Notes: a model not told the origin generated them from the sequence alone. Shown: positions 18,802-31,404, counted from the first letter of the stretch. The stretch is DNA of 64,000 nucleotides from Spinacia oleracea (GCF_020520425.1 NC_079492.1:113123157-113187156), one strand, 5' to 3'. Made by a program: numbers and translations.

Positions 18802-21444
18802 ATGAATAAAACATCGAGGGAACCGACTTGTCTAAGAATACCACCATGGTACCACAGGCAACATTTGGTGGAATTCCCTTCAGTTATATTGCAACTTCAA
18901 ATGTTTGTTGTCTACTGTCTAACTCAACTCATTCATCACACTTCCTGCAAGCATTTTGGCCTCCCTCCTCTTGTTTCCCAATTAATAGTATGCATGCTCT
19001 CCTTTTCTTTCATTACAGCTTTTGTTGTTTTTCTTATTTTATGATACTACTACCTACATGTTTAGTTTAGTTTAGTTTAGTTAGTGCAGTATATGTTACT
19101 GTATAATAAATGTTTTGATGAATGATAATCATATATTATATTATAGGCGGGTGTGGTCCTGAGTCCAGAAATATGGAGTAGAAGTATCCAGCCACTCAAG
19201 GCAGGTCATGAAATAATATTTCCAGTGGCAAGTGAAGAAGTATGGAAGACTATAGCTATGTTGGGTTTCGCTCTTTCTATATTCATAATCTCTGTTAAAA
19301 CAGATTTCAGCATCATCCTGAAAACTGGGAGAAAACCTGTTGTAATCGGACTACTAGTTCCCTTTGTCACAGGCTTTGTAAGCTTAACAGTTGCAATTTG
19401 GTATCAAGTAGATGAGGAACTAAGACGAGTTCGTGAACTTTCAGCCAGCGCATCAGTAATATCATTGTCTACATTTCCTGTGATTGCTGTTCTTCTTAGT
19501 GACTTGAAACTTCTTAACTCAGAACTTGGTAGATTAGCATTGTCTTGTGGGATTGTTGGAGAGATGGCAGGGCTTTGTCACACATTAATATTGAAACGGA
19601 TATTTACTACAGTTTCACTTCTTCAAAAAAGGGAGACAGCAGGAGTTGTATTCTTTGTTACACGTCGTGTTATTGGACTTGCTGTGTTCTTCCTCTGTGT
19701 AATATACTTTCTCAGACCATGGATGAAAAGCATAATAAAACAGACACCAAAAGGGAAACCAGTCAAGGCTACTTACCTTATTCTTGTATTTTTGTTGATG
19801 TTGATAGGAGGCATCATATCAGATACCGGTGGTGAGTTTGTAATAGTTGGTTGTTGGGTGGTGGGAGCTGTAGTACCTGATGGACCACCTTTAGGATCAG
19901 CTATTGTCAGTAAATTCGACACCTTAGTCTCCGGGATTCTTGTTCCTTTTTTCATAACCATGTCGGCCATGAGGGCTAATGTGTTCAAAGCTAATTTTCA
20001 TGACAAGACCATCCATGGTGAACTCCTCATCACTCTGTCTGGTTTCTCTACAAAGATCCTTGTTTGCCTTGTGTGTGGAAAATACTATGATATGGGAATC
20101 TCAGATACTTTGGCTCTTGCTGCCATTATGTCATCCAAAGGCCTTGTTGATATTGGGATCTTAAACATGTTATTTGATTCTGAGGTAACTAACTTACCTA
20201 ATTGTCTGCTTGTTAATTAAGAGGACATTTTCTTATGTTTTTTATCTTGACATTTGTACTTTTGGCAGATGATTAGAGAGTCGACTTGTGCATATTTGAT
20301 GATTGTTACAATTGTTACTGCAATTGTAGTACCGATCACAGTAAAGTGCCTTTATCAACCTCTAAGGAAGTATGTAGGATATGAGAAGAGAGATATAGTG
20401 AGTTGCAACCCAGAAGCTCATCTGCGAGTACTTTGTTGCATATCTAGACCAGATGATGTACCTGCAGTGATCCATCTGCTAGCTCTTTCAAATCAATCAG
20501 CAAACCATATAATATTGGATGTTCTACACCTTATAAAGCTAGCAGGAAGAGCACAACCCATATTCGTATCTCATGATTTGCAGGAAGGAAATGCATCAGA
20601 AAACATGTCATTCTCAGAAGATATGATCTCCTCTTTTAAGTCATTGATTCAAAGAGCTAGCATGGACAATGACCTGTTTGTACACTTGTACACAACAGTG
20701 ACACCACATAAGGCAATGCATGATGATATATGCACTCTTGCCCTTAACAATTCAGCATCACTTATCATCTTACCTTTCCACAGAAAGTTAAGTAGTTTGG
20801 ATGGATCTGTTGATTTTGAAGATCATGGACAGAGAGTCCTAAACAACAGCATCCTCGAGCGAGCCCCGTGTTCTGTTGGAGTCTTTATCAACAAAGGAAC
20901 ATTAAAAATCCCCACAACTCATTCCTCAAACTTGACATCAATAGTAGTGCAATCCCCAACTGAGTCTCCTGGACAAAATGACTTCTCAGCAGCAGTTATT
21001 TTCATAGGAGGAGCAGATGATCAAGAAGCAGTAGCATATGCCAAACGGATTGCTTCAGGAACAAAGGTATGGGTGCTTGTTATCCGACTTATTGTTGCTC
21101 AAGATGAACGTGAACTTAGTGTGCTTGATTCCACAACACTATCAGATATCCAAGAATACAAAAACATAAAACCACAATTTAATTACTCAGAACAAATGGT
21201 CCATGATGGTTCACAAACAGCAAAAATGTTAAGGTCAATTGCACAAGACTTTGACCTTATGATTGTAGGAAGATCACACGATTTAAATAGTCCTCAACTT
21301 TCTGGTTTACAACAATGGAGTGAAGTAAGGGAACTTGGTATCCTTGGAGATATCTTAGCAGCACCAGATTTTCCTGGCAGGACATCAGTTTTGGTTATAC
21401 AACGCCAAAAACAATGGTCGTCAAAAGGCTACAAGTATAGTTGA
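18802..21444 (+). CDS. CHX-family cation/H+ antiporter (CPA2)
   Basis: Integral membrane antiporter of the plant CHX branch of the CPA2 superfamily. These exchange K+ or Na+ for H+ at endomembranes or the plasma membrane; many Arabidopsis members are pollen-expressed. Exons 18802-18987, 19147-20184 and 20269-21444 join in phase 0 and give 799 residues, the usual CHX length. The N-terminal 410 residues contain about a dozen hydrophobic segments. FGLPPLVSQLI/AGVVLSP spans the first junction, SELGRLALS precedes the exchange-site helix, and SSKGLVDIGILN matches the late conserved helix. The hydrophilic C-terminal half (about residues 430-799) is the regulatory, USP-like CHX tail. Where many CPA2 proteins have an Asn-Asp pair after SELGRLALS, this one reads GIVGEMAG, with Glu in the acidic place. 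The start is the ATG at 18802, in frame with upstream TTG codons only. The exact orthologue is not assigned. Confidence 0.93.
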
Positions 21445-21873
21445 TTGCTTCTAGATAGTCTTTTCGATACTTGTACATAAATCAATTTTTGTTGTACAAA
21501 TTCGACCTAACGATATCTTTTACTCCATGATATGATTTAGTACAGAATAGTTATTTGGTCTAAATATGAAAATTACATACAAGTTCAATACGAGCAAACT
21601 CTTCCCATGGGAGAGGTTTGTATTACTGTTTATACACATACATACGTACTGTAATAAAAATGAAATATGCACGAGTTCTATCAAGAATACTACGTATTTC
21701 CTTTATTCCACATACTTTGGACTTTGGATCGTGTTAATTCATACTCGTTCGTTCTTTAGATCGATGCAACTTTTAACTAACATCGATTTCACTAGAAGCA
21801 TTTTTGGAAGTCCAAATATATTTTAGGATGAAAATTTGTGACTATGACAATGGATGCAAGCCAATAGGTAATA

Positions 21874-22761
21874 CTCCCTCTGTCCATTAATACTCGACCT
21901 GTTTTGACCGGACATGCTTGCCGATGCACAACTTTAACCACAAATTTCTTTAACTACATATTATAAAAACTTATAAAAATATTAATATTTTGAAAATCTA
22001 ATATATATTATATATATATAAAGGAGGCATATTTGCTGAAATATTAGAGCGCCACCTAGGATTACTAATGGTTTCGGCCAATGAAAAATAAGATTTCTAA
22101 TTTATTTTTGAATTAAAAAAATCGATTGCCACGTAGATAGTTTAATTAATTAATTGTTAATATATACAACTCTATCGAAAATCAAACACTCTAAAAATTA
22201 AAAATTAAATCTAAAAGAAAATTCATCCAAAATAAAACACTAATCTAAAATAAAATAAATAAAATTCAATTTAAAATCAAACATTAATCCAATATTAGAG
22301 TGCCACGTAGGAAATATAATGGTTTACGCCAATGAAAAATAAGAATTCAAAATTAATTTTGAATTAAAAAATTCGAGTGCCACATAGATAAATAATTAAT
22401 TGTCATGTAGAAATTTTTATCAATTAATTATTCATATTACGTATATACAATTTCATCCAATAACAAACACTCTCATAATAAAAAAAAATCTAAAATGAAA
22501 TTCAATGCAAAATCAAAAACTAATCGAATCTAATACAAAGAATATAAAATTGATATATACATGGGTCTTTTATTTAAACATAACAAGTTAATAGAAATCG
22601 TGCATTGCACGGGCTAAAATCTAGTATATATTAAGATGAAGCCAACAACATATTATATACTAACATTTATTTTCATATACTAGAAATAAAATATGGTCAA
22701 AGTGAATTATGTAAATAGTGCAAAAAGTCAAAACAGGCCGAGTATTAAGGGACGAAGGGAG
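21874..22761. mobile_element. Stowaway-type MITE split by a Helitron
   Basis: Ends CTCCCTCTGTCCATTAATAC and the inverted GTATTAAGGGACGAAGGGAG are flanked by TA. The MITE itself is about 260 bp and related to the copy at 26556-26814. Positions 21997-22624 are a Helitron inserted in it. It starts about 430 bp after the CHX stop codon. Confidence 0.8.
21997..22624 (+). mobile_element. Non-autonomous Helitron nested in a MITE
   Basis: A 628-bp element beginning TCTAATATA and ending with a hairpin (CGTGCATTGCACGGGC), then TAAAAT and terminal CTAG, placed between host A and T. Joining the flanks restores the MITE interior (GAAAA then TATATATTAAGA), comparable to the uninterrupted MITE at 26556. 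This supports both ends. It is homologous to 16671-17314 in the opposite orientation and has no coding capacity. Confidence 0.78.
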
Positions 22762-25669
22762 TAGTTGTTCTAGCTGACTGTTTGTTAGTTGTTTGCATTA
22801 TTAACGGCTTTGACTAGCTAATTGTATATTCAGTGTTTGTCTACCGTGTTTGGTAAAAAGTGTTTGGGTTGAACTTTTTTAAATCAAAACTATCCTTTTC
22901 AAGACTCTTCCAACCAAACACGATTCCAGATAGGATCATTCTTAATGACAATTTAAAATGGTCCAATATCTAATTTCACTCTAAAGTTTTATTTTTTTTC
23001 CCCATCCGAAACTCTCCTAATCAACCAAACAGGTTCATGTTCGTTGTGCTACAAGTTTTGACTCAAGAAAAAATATATGATCTTGTAAAAGTTACGAAAG
23101 GGATAGATGAGTGGAAGGCTGTATAATGATTGCCTACTTATGTAATTATGTGGAGAAGAGAGAGAGTGAGTGAGAGGAACGAGCAAGCAGGAATAATCCA
23201 TGTGAAGAGGAAGACTCGATTCCAGATAGGATTTTGCCAGGTTGTTTGGCATTACATCATGGCGTAGAATTGTCGTTATTTAACTACTTTTTGTGTTTTT
23301 AAGATGATTTAAGACCCGCCAATTTTTAAAGTATTTATGTTTTCAAAGAGAAATATATATTCATCTACCCACCATATATAAGAAATAATACAGTCCCATA
23401 GAAATTACTAACCATGTATTGTTTCAAACTTCTTTATAGTCCAAGTCTATTTAAATAACTGATTAAAATATGTTTGGTAATTAGTCGATATAAACGTATT
23501 ATTATAACAGTTTTGGCATTGCATTTTAAGAGTTTTTTCCCGAAATTTTATTTGGTTCTCTAACAAATTATGAAATTTACCGAACATCTTTGTAAATACA
23601 CGCGTTACCTTCCAAGTTTCAAGTAATTAACTAGGCAACAAAGAACAAGGGTTTTGAATTTTGATTTTGAGTTGAGCTGGCTAAATTTCTTAGATCAATC
23701 TTCCACACGTTTACAAGTATAGAGGTAGATATGCATCATAATTCAAGTAATTTAATGAACATTCTTTGAATTATTCAACTTGATTAATTAAAATTAATTA
23801 TTTTAATAGTGGAAAATAATGTACTCCGTAGTAAGGACAAAACGCATGTAAGTATAAAGTTGGAACCAATGTTGAAGACAAACTCTTGAGTTATTTACAC
23901 ATCTACCACAGCAGTAACAAAAACATCATCATCTTCCTTCCGTTTGCTTTAAGTAATTTTCTCCCGTTTTTTTTTAATTGTCGATTTTGTATTATTCATG
24001 TAACTTCCCCTGAATTTGTCAAAATTGCAGCATACGTAGTACTTCGTATTAGCTTAATTCTTCGTTTAACACCAATCTTATATTTTTTTTTTCTTTTATT
24101 AGCTAGCATGCAATATATGCTTCCTCGATCTTATTAACAGGGAATTCAAATAAAAGATTTGAAAGTGCATTCTTTTTGATGAAATTAACATTAACTTTGG
24201 ATCATAATCTTGTGTTTTCAAAAATTAATCATATAAGAGTTTGTGCCAAAGCACAAGACTCTAATGCTTTGTGGAATGTGACACCTTGATCTTAACTATA
24301 ATGTATGCACATATCCATGCATTTCCCTAGCTAGCTCTTGCACTTTTTAATCCATATATACAAAGTCGAGTAGTAAAAGGATGAGAGCCTGAGATTTTAT
24401 CAACTAAATTAATTGACATTCCTTGCCCTCGCATGAATTAAGAGGCAAACTACTCATCAATCACTTTAATTAGTAATGCAAGTATATATATTATAGTAGA
24501 TGATCATTTATCTTATACTCCGTACTACATACCTCCATTTCAAAATGATCTTTACAATTTCTGTTTTTATTACGTTTTAGTATATATTACCAAATACACT
24601 TAAAGCTCAATGTACAAGCTCTACATTTAATTTTCATCGTAAGCTATTTGTTATTTATTTAGAATAGAATTAGGTACATACATGTAACCATTAGGTACAT
24701 GTAGGACTATTTGTACATGGAAACAGAATTGTACGTGTAATAAAAATGATTCAAAAGTTGGGTAAGACACAAAAGCCAGCTAAGGTTGGTGCAAAATATT
24801 ATTATGCATGGCTAATCAGTATGTTTGCATTGTTAAATTTTAAACATTAATGTTGCACTAATTAAAAAAATTAGAGAGTAATTAACAAAATAAAAAAAAA
24901 GCATTTAAAGTTTCATGATCAGTTGCAATGTATTATCACAACCGAATTCAAATATATATAGTAGAAAATTCATAAAATAGCTGTCTTTGCCTTATGTACA
25001 TTGAACATCCAATCATAGGTTTAATAAAGAAGACATATGTTTTTTAAAGGAAAAATAATATGGGATGGGGGGAACCTGAGATTCAAAGCATTGAAATTAA
25101 GATCCACCAAAAATTGTTGATGTTTCTTTATGCTTTGAATTGATTCAATTTCTTAAATTCTATTTTGTTTTATTTTTAGAGAATGGTCCGTCAGGGCAAT
25201 ACAAATACAAATGAAATAAAAATGCTGATTTATAACTAACCGTAGCAAGTGTCGCTTTATTTACTACCAATCTATATTATTTACTTTTTGTTTTTTTTTG
25301 AAGGAATCTATATTATTTACTTTAAACCAGTGAAATTAGCAAATATGGGATTTAGTGTAAATTAGTCGACAAACAGAAAAGGAAATTACCGGAAAAAACG
25401 ATAAATAAAATCTGAATTTCAACTTTGGCTGGTCTACTCCAAATATTAATTTTGAGCTCTGTTTAAGAATTACAATAAAACCCGAAATTGCTAATATTAC
25501 AAAGCACTCGGAGAAAAATTAAACTAAAATGTATCCACAATAAATTAACTCCTTTTAACGCCTTAAAAAATTGGACAAATGAAAAAAAGGCTTTGCAATT
25601 TGAATATAATTGCAAATATCCAAGATATAAAAGGAGAATAAAAATGTAAAAAAAAAAAGGGAAAAAAAA
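22762..25669. other. AT-rich spacer without recognised genes
   Basis: Only short, unconserved frames are present. A few ACTCCGTA remnants of degraded MITEs occur (for example near 23822 and 24520). I see no complete element, RNA gene or conserved coding segment. Confidence 0.4.
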
Positions 25670-26305
25670 TCAGAAATCTTCAGTAATAATCTCCAAATGA
25701 GGTTGCCAAATACCACTTTTACCCCTGCTGCTTCTTCTCCTTTGATGCTTCCCAGATTTAGATTTAGAGTTGAGTAATTTTGCTTCACAAACTAACACAT
25801 TATTATTGATATTACTATTTTCTTGATTATCTTCCAATTTTGATAAATCTAAACTTAAAACTTTAGCATCATGAATATCATGATTAACTTGAGTAGTAAT
25901 ACTCTTGGACTTACTAATAAGTTTATGATCATGAACAATACTCTTGGACTTACTAATAAGTTTATGATCATGAACAATAAGTTGATCATGATGAATTGAT
26001 TTTGGAGCGTTGATCTTATTCTTCTTAGACTTTTTGGAAGGCAATGAAGAATCAGGGATCAAGAAGTAGATACTACCACGCTTAAGCTCGGAATCAGGAG
26101 ATAAAATCATGATTTTCCTAACCATATTATTACCTTGAGAACAAGGTTTACTTAAAACATGGTTTGGATAAGCATCTAGAATTTCCCCGGCTGTTACCAC
26201 TCTTGTGATCTCTTCTACGTACCCGTTTAGATGAACTATACGGATCAAGTCTAGTGCACCACATGGTAGTACACATGCCAAACAACACCTTAAGCTATTT
26301 CCCAT
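25670..26305 (-). CDS. DUF4228 (PADRE) domain protein, 211 residues
   Basis: Plant-specific intronless protein with the DUF4228/PADRE domain, a family often induced by pathogen and abiotic stress. The N-terminus MGNSLRCC has a Gly2 myristoylation signal with nearby cysteines, so membrane attachment is likely. The N-terminal PADRE part includes IRIVHLNGYVEEITRVVTAGE and then YFLIPDSSLP (about residues 20-90). The middle is Lys/Ser/His-rich and contains a direct repeat of IVHDHKLISKSKS (about residues 110-135). The C-terminal stretch HQRRRSSRGKSGIWQPHLEI matches the conserved tail motif of the family. The start is the first ATG, followed by the family's MGNS opening. The domain assignment is confident; the exact role is not known. 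Confidence 0.88.
   Translation of the reverse strand: MGNSLRCCLACVLPCGALDLIRIVHLNGYVEEITRVVTAGEILDAYPNHVLSKPCSQGNNMVRKIMILSPDSELKRGSIYFLIPDSSLPSKKSKKNKINAPKSIHHDQLIVHDHKLISKSKSIVHDHKLISKSKSITTQVNHDIHDAKVLSLDLSKLEDNQENSNINNNVLVCEAKLLNSKSKSGKHQRRRSSRGKSGIWQPHLEIITEDF
25905..25982. repeat. Coding tandem duplication, 39-bp unit
   Basis: Two almost perfect copies of a 39-bp unit (starting ACTCTTGGACTTACTAATAA) occur side by side inside the DUF4228 gene. They keep the reading frame and double the IVHDHKLISKSKS segment. Confidence 0.85.
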
Positions 26306-26555
26306 TTTGGAAACTTTTAATCAGATTTAATTTGATGATGATGATGATGATGAAATTAAGCTTTTTATTTTTGGAGGGGAGTTTTGATAGATGTTGTGAA
26401 GGGAGGTGGAATGTGGTTATGACTTATGAATGGAGGTTCAAAGGTGGAGGCTTATTATATAAGAGGACCAACCTTATATTATAATACAATTTATTAATAA
26501 TAATATTGTATGATCTAACTGCTAGGCGTTAGCTATTTATAAATTATAATACATA

Positions 26556-26814
26556 CTTCCTCCGTCTTTTAATACTCGCAACGTTTGTTAATTTCACGCA
26601 TGCCAATGCACAACTTTGATCATTTATATCTTAAATTCTCTTTATGCAAAAATTATAAAAAGTTGATATTTTGAAAATACACATTGAGACGAATCTAACA
26701 AGATCCCACATGACTATGTTTTATCTTACATAAAAAACACTACGAATAGTCAAAGTAGATTATATGAATAGTGACAAAAGTCCAAACGTTGCGAGTATTA
26801 AAAGACGGAGGAAG
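26556..26814. mobile_element. Stowaway-type MITE
   Basis: A 259-bp element flanked by TA with near-perfect inverted ends (CTTCCTCCGTCTTTTAATAC). It lies upstream of the DUF4228 gene, about 250 bp from its start codon, so it may sit in the promoter. Confidence 0.88.
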
Positions 26815-27003
26815 TATATAGTTTAAATGTTCTAGTTAACTCTAAGTTAATTTATGCCTCGTATAATAATGATATTGTCCTTGTTATTGAAGCTTTTAAT
26901 TTTTAACTACCGGATTGGGTGATAGACCAGCTAGGTTATAGTTAGAGTGCTTACTTAACCTAGACATAAGTGTTTCATATATCATAGCGTCGTATATGTG
27001 ACT

Positions 27004-27193
27004 TTTTTTTTTTTTTTAATAGGTAAGAAGAAGGGACCCTAACTGAACCAGCACCTAGCACAGGTTAATCAGCCCAGCTCCGCAGGTCATCGCTTGAGCC
27101 ACTCTCAAGCATTTCGCAGTTGATGGGGCTCGAACTTGTGACCTCCAAGTCACAAGATGAGTTCCCCACCAACTCCACCAACTTATGTTGGTT
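27004..27193 (-). mobile_element. tRNA-derived SINE with 15-bp target-site duplication
   Basis: The minus-strand body starts AACCAACATAAGTTGGTGG, has a B-box-like AGTTCGAGCCCC and ends in TATT plus a poly-A tract. It is flanked by direct repeats of GTCGTATATGTGACT (26989-27003 and 27194-27208). This is the signature of target-primed retrotransposition. A second copy follows at 27253-27437. Confidence 0.88.
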
Positions 27194-27252
27194 GTCGTAT
27201 ATGTGACTAACATGTACAGTATGTCACATTTTTTTCAATTATACGCATGCAT

Positions 27253-27437
27253 TTTTTTTTAATAGGTAAGAAGAAGGGACCCTAAACTGAACCAGTACCT
27301 AGCACAGGTTAACCAGCCCAGCTCCGCAGGTCATCGCTTGAGCCACTCCCAAACATTTCGCAGCTGATGGGGCTCGAACTTGTGACCTCCAAGTCACAAG
27401 GTGAGTCCCCCACCAACTCCACCAACTTATGTTGGTT
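27253..27437 (-). mobile_element. tRNA-derived SINE, second copy, 16-bp target-site duplication
   Basis: About 95% like the neighbouring SINE in the same orientation. It has its own, different duplication AATTATACGCATGCAT at 27237-27252 and 27438-27453. The distinct duplication shows an independent insertion rather than a tandem duplication. Confidence 0.88.
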
Positions 27438-27453
27438 AATTATACGCATGCAT

Positions 27454-28546
27454 GTAACATTGGAAACATAGTCCTCCTTCGACCTAGCTAACAAGGTACA
27501 CAATTTAATACTTTGATTCAAACCTAAAACTAAGCTTAGGTTTGTGAGTTTATTTATGTGTTCAATCATGATATTTTAGATGAGCCGAATTTACAATAAA
27601 TTATGATCTATCACACATATCATTCAAAATAAAATAGAAAAGTTATGATGAATATCCCAAAATAGAAATTTGTGGCCGTCTTGCCAAAAATACAGCCACC
27701 CCCTTGATTGAATGGGGGTGAGTTCATGAATCAAATCTTAGTGAATTTCCTTAATCAAGGCTGCCTAATTAAGCAAGGTTAAATTAGTTTAGAGTAGCAG
27801 TTTATGACGTTGACCAAATAAGACAAACCTTGAAACTCGCAGTTGATCTTGCATTACAAGTTAATTAATAATTAATTGACATAGTTTTATGATAAACACA
27901 TGATGATATAATTAGTTTAGAACACAGACAAAGGGTCCTCTGTTTTTGGTAATTAAGTAACTTGATTAATTAACATGTTGGGTGGCCCACACAACATGAC
28001 CCATTACCATTAATCGCGAATATTGGCAGACTTGCGCCGATTCTAATCCATTTATTTATCACATTTTTGGCTACCTTAAGACTGCAATTTAATTAAAATT
28101 AAAGGGAAATTAATTAAAGAGATTAGGTACGGAATGATGAATTAGAGAGTACATCCAGCCTTGTCTATGATGTAAACAACAATTTAAGATAATGTGGAGC
28201 TAACATTTTCATCACCAACATTTTTGTAAACCAATTAACCATATTTCTTCATCCCATCTTAGACCAAGATGATTAAGAACAACAAATCATTATTAGATGG
28301 CGGGTATATCATCTATTATTAGTAAGTTCGTAAATAAATTAATAAACCGGCCAACAAATATTTATTCAATTGAAAATATTAGAAACAAATTTGTTTAATC
28401 GGCTTAATCATGTATAATCAAATTTGTTTAATGGGCCTAATTATACATAATCAAATTTGTTTAATCGGCTAAGTAAGACTAAACTAACAATATGAGCATT
28501 ACTAATTGTACTTTCAAACAAGACCATAAAAACCCAAATAAAAGTA
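27454..28546. other. AT-rich spacer
   Basis: No gene recognised. Three short imperfect repeats of the type AATCAAATTTGTTTAATCGGC occur at 28385-28480. Nothing else is supported. Confidence 0.4.
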
Positions 28547-31290
28547 CGGTTTTTTTTTCATGAAATGCCCCTGACATTTAACAAAATGCACCAAATACAC
28601 CCGCGTGTTTCAAATCACATAATACACCCCTATTTTTCCGTATTGTTCATTAAATGTACTTGGACTTGACGGACGTTAGTCCTCCGATAGCTGCGGTTTA
28701 CCATTTTTCCCTTAATGCATGTTTGGCGCGATTTACTTGTAATTCTTCGACAAAAATTCCAAAAAAAAATTCTCATCTTCTTCTCTTTCTCTCTCATCTC
28801 CCCTGTTCTTCCTCCTGCTCTTTGGTCGCCGGCGGCGGCCGATCTCCGCTCTCTGATCGCCGGCGAGCTTAACTCACGAGTTTGATGTATAACGGTTCGA
28901 TTATCGTCGAATTGCAAGGATTTCATCTGCTGTAGCTAAAGGTCGTCGGATCTGTAAGTGTAGTGTTTTTTACCTTTTCCCCTTTTGAGGTGGTCCGATT
29001 AATAGTTTCTGGTGTGTTAAATGATTTTTTATTCTTGAGTTTTTCCCCAAGTTATAGGGTTTCTTGAAGATTTTCGAGCAATTTCATATTTGCAAGAATT
29101 TGATAGTTTTTTTTCTGCGTTCTTTGGCGTTTTGATCGAAGTACTGGCCGGATTTTGATCGGAGGCTGGTCGGTGGTTTGGGTTGCGATTCTTGGGTTCG
29201 TTGTTTGAAGCAAGGCATCTCATTCCTCAGTCGGAAATTGACCTCTACAAACTCCAGAGTTCTCCACCGTCCTCCACCCTTGGTTGAGCGGAACTCGGAA
29301 CTATTTGACTGAGATTCTTGGGTTCGTTGTTTGGACCGTTCTTGCAATTTCTTCTGCTAGGTTTGATTTCTTGATCTTCTTGATTAGTTATTTTAATTAC
29401 ATATTGGCTAACTTTAGCACTATTTTAGTGATTTGCTGCTTGATGAATGTTGGTGAATTTATGGTCGTTTTTGCTTTTGTTGAACATGTTATGCTTCTCT
29501 GGTTTTTCATTTTTGTACTTGTCTAGGATCTGCTCAGGACTTTAGCAGCTTTCAACTTCACGAGTGATTCTGCCTTAGTGTATTCTTAAAATTCCTAATA
29601 TGGATGTTTATCCTCATGGGAGTAATTATGTTTTATGGGAGAAGTTTTTTCCCCATGAGTCCATTGTGCGAGAATCCAAAAGAGGTTGATTCAAGTACGC
29701 TTAAAAATACGCATTGCCCAGAGAGTTTCAGGTTTGATTTTGAGGGTTATTAATCTGAATTTAGCGGTTCTCCCTCGCATCTATTGAGCATGTTCTTGAT
29801 TTTGATTCTATTAAGGATTAAATAGAATAAATGCAAGGCCCTTATATGACTTTAGGACACTTAGAAGGTTCAAACTACCTTGAGTTGCTCTTCTAAAGCT
29901 TTGCATTTGCTTACATAGTTGAACTTTTGATATCTTTGCATTTGTTCAAATGACATGGTTCTGTCTTTTTATCACTTCTGGTATACTTACTTCTTTACTT
30001 TAACATCTCTGTATATATTGGTTCGTATTTGTATATTTGCATTTTCTCTTTACTGGTTTGTTTATTTTTGCTTGAGAGAGTCAAGTATAAAAACTGAAAC
30101 TGATGAGAGTGAAATAATTATGAGGAGGCAATGTGACTAGAATTAATGAGGCTAAGAATTATGTTTATCTTGATGTCTTTGAACTTCAAGTTATTCACCA
30201 GACTATGAATTTCATGCATTGATATGAATCTATGATTGATGTCTGACTTTATAGTCGTTTCGGACCTCTGTCCTGATGACCGTCTTTTAGTTTATTTTCT
30301 TTGTAAAACCTAGGAGTGTATGTGGCACAGATGTTCAGGAGTAAAAATTATCTAACAAAGAGGAACAACAATGTCAAATGTGGAAAGTGTAGAGAGTTTG
30401 GTCACAAATCAAGGATACGTATGAGTGGAGGACCAAATGCCACTGGACCAAGCACTTCAAAGAGGCTTGCAGCAGGAGCAAGTACATCACAAGGAGCTCC
30501 AAAGACTAGGAAGAGGTCAAAGACAGCTGCTTGACCATGCTAAGATCACTTTTTGTGAATTGTAGGTGTATAAAGTTAAACTAACTTAGTCAATTAAATT
30601 AACAGTTAGTCAGAATCAGTTTTTGAAAGCAAGGCAAGGCTTAGACAATATGTTTTTGTGTAGTTTCAGTGGCATTTGTCTACTTAGAAATAAGTTTTTG
30701 TAAAGCTAATTAATATGCTTGAACAAGTATTTATGGATCAAAGTCTCTCTTTATTGCTTAAATTTTGTTACCACTCTACTTCATTGCTATCCAAATTAGA
30801 AATGCAAACATTAATACACCAATTTTAATTGCTAAATTGATTTGTTGTTTCTGTTGCTTCATCTTCTTCTTCAATAGCTTGATCTCTTCATGCATTTTCC
30901 TGCTTTTTTTAATAAGAGCTCATGCTAATTAAGAAATAGAGGGGAAAATATGCAAGTGAAGTGAACACTAGTACTATTTATAAGCAGCAAGAACATAAAG
31001 ACTATATTTTGATCCCTAGGTTTAATAAAACTAGCCGTTAGATTCAATTCCTGCAATTTGGGTATTTGGTGCAAATAAGTTTACAAATAAATGTGTATTG
31101 TGCATTAAGTTTATAAATAGGGGCATTTGGTGAATTATAAACATGACTTAACGGAGGACTAATGGAAGGTCAAATCAGGGGTATTTGATGAATAGTACGG
31201 AAAAAATAGGGGTATATTATGTGATTTGAAACACGCGGGTGTATTTGGTGCATTTCGCTAAACCTCAGGGTCATTTAATGAAAAAAATCG
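28547..31290 (+). mobile_element. Mutator-like element (MULE), internally deleted, with 9-bp TSD
   Basis: A 2,744-bp element with terminal inverted repeats of about 145 bp. Shared blocks include ATGCACCAAATACACCCGCG and TGTTTCAAATCACATAATA. It is flanked by the 9-bp direct repeat ATAAAAGTA (28538-28546 and 31291-31299), the length typical of Mutator elements. The left interior has a CT-rich leader and a donor (GGATCT/GTAAGTG) near 28950. The right interior keeps the 3' end of a transposase-like frame (30316-30534). The catalytic core of a transposase is not found. Confidence 0.85.
30316..30534 (+). pseudogene. Truncated MuDR-type transposase C-terminus
   Basis: The frame ends at TGA 30534. 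It contains VKCGKCREFGHKSRIR, a CCHC zinc-knuckle like that closing plant MuDR-type transposases, with the last cysteine replaced by Arg. A Ser/Thr/Lys-rich basic tail follows (SKRLAAGASTSQGAPKTRKR). The upstream catalytic part is absent, so this is a remnant inside the MULE at 28547-31290. Its 5' boundary is unknown. Confidence 0.6.
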
Positions 31291-31404
31291 ATAAAAGTAA
31301 TTGTACATCGTGTTAACCCTGGAATGTTGGCACCATTTTGTAGATTGCAACACTTCGATCCTAGCGGTACATAAATTTTCCACTTTTCCTACCTATATAT
31401 GGTG

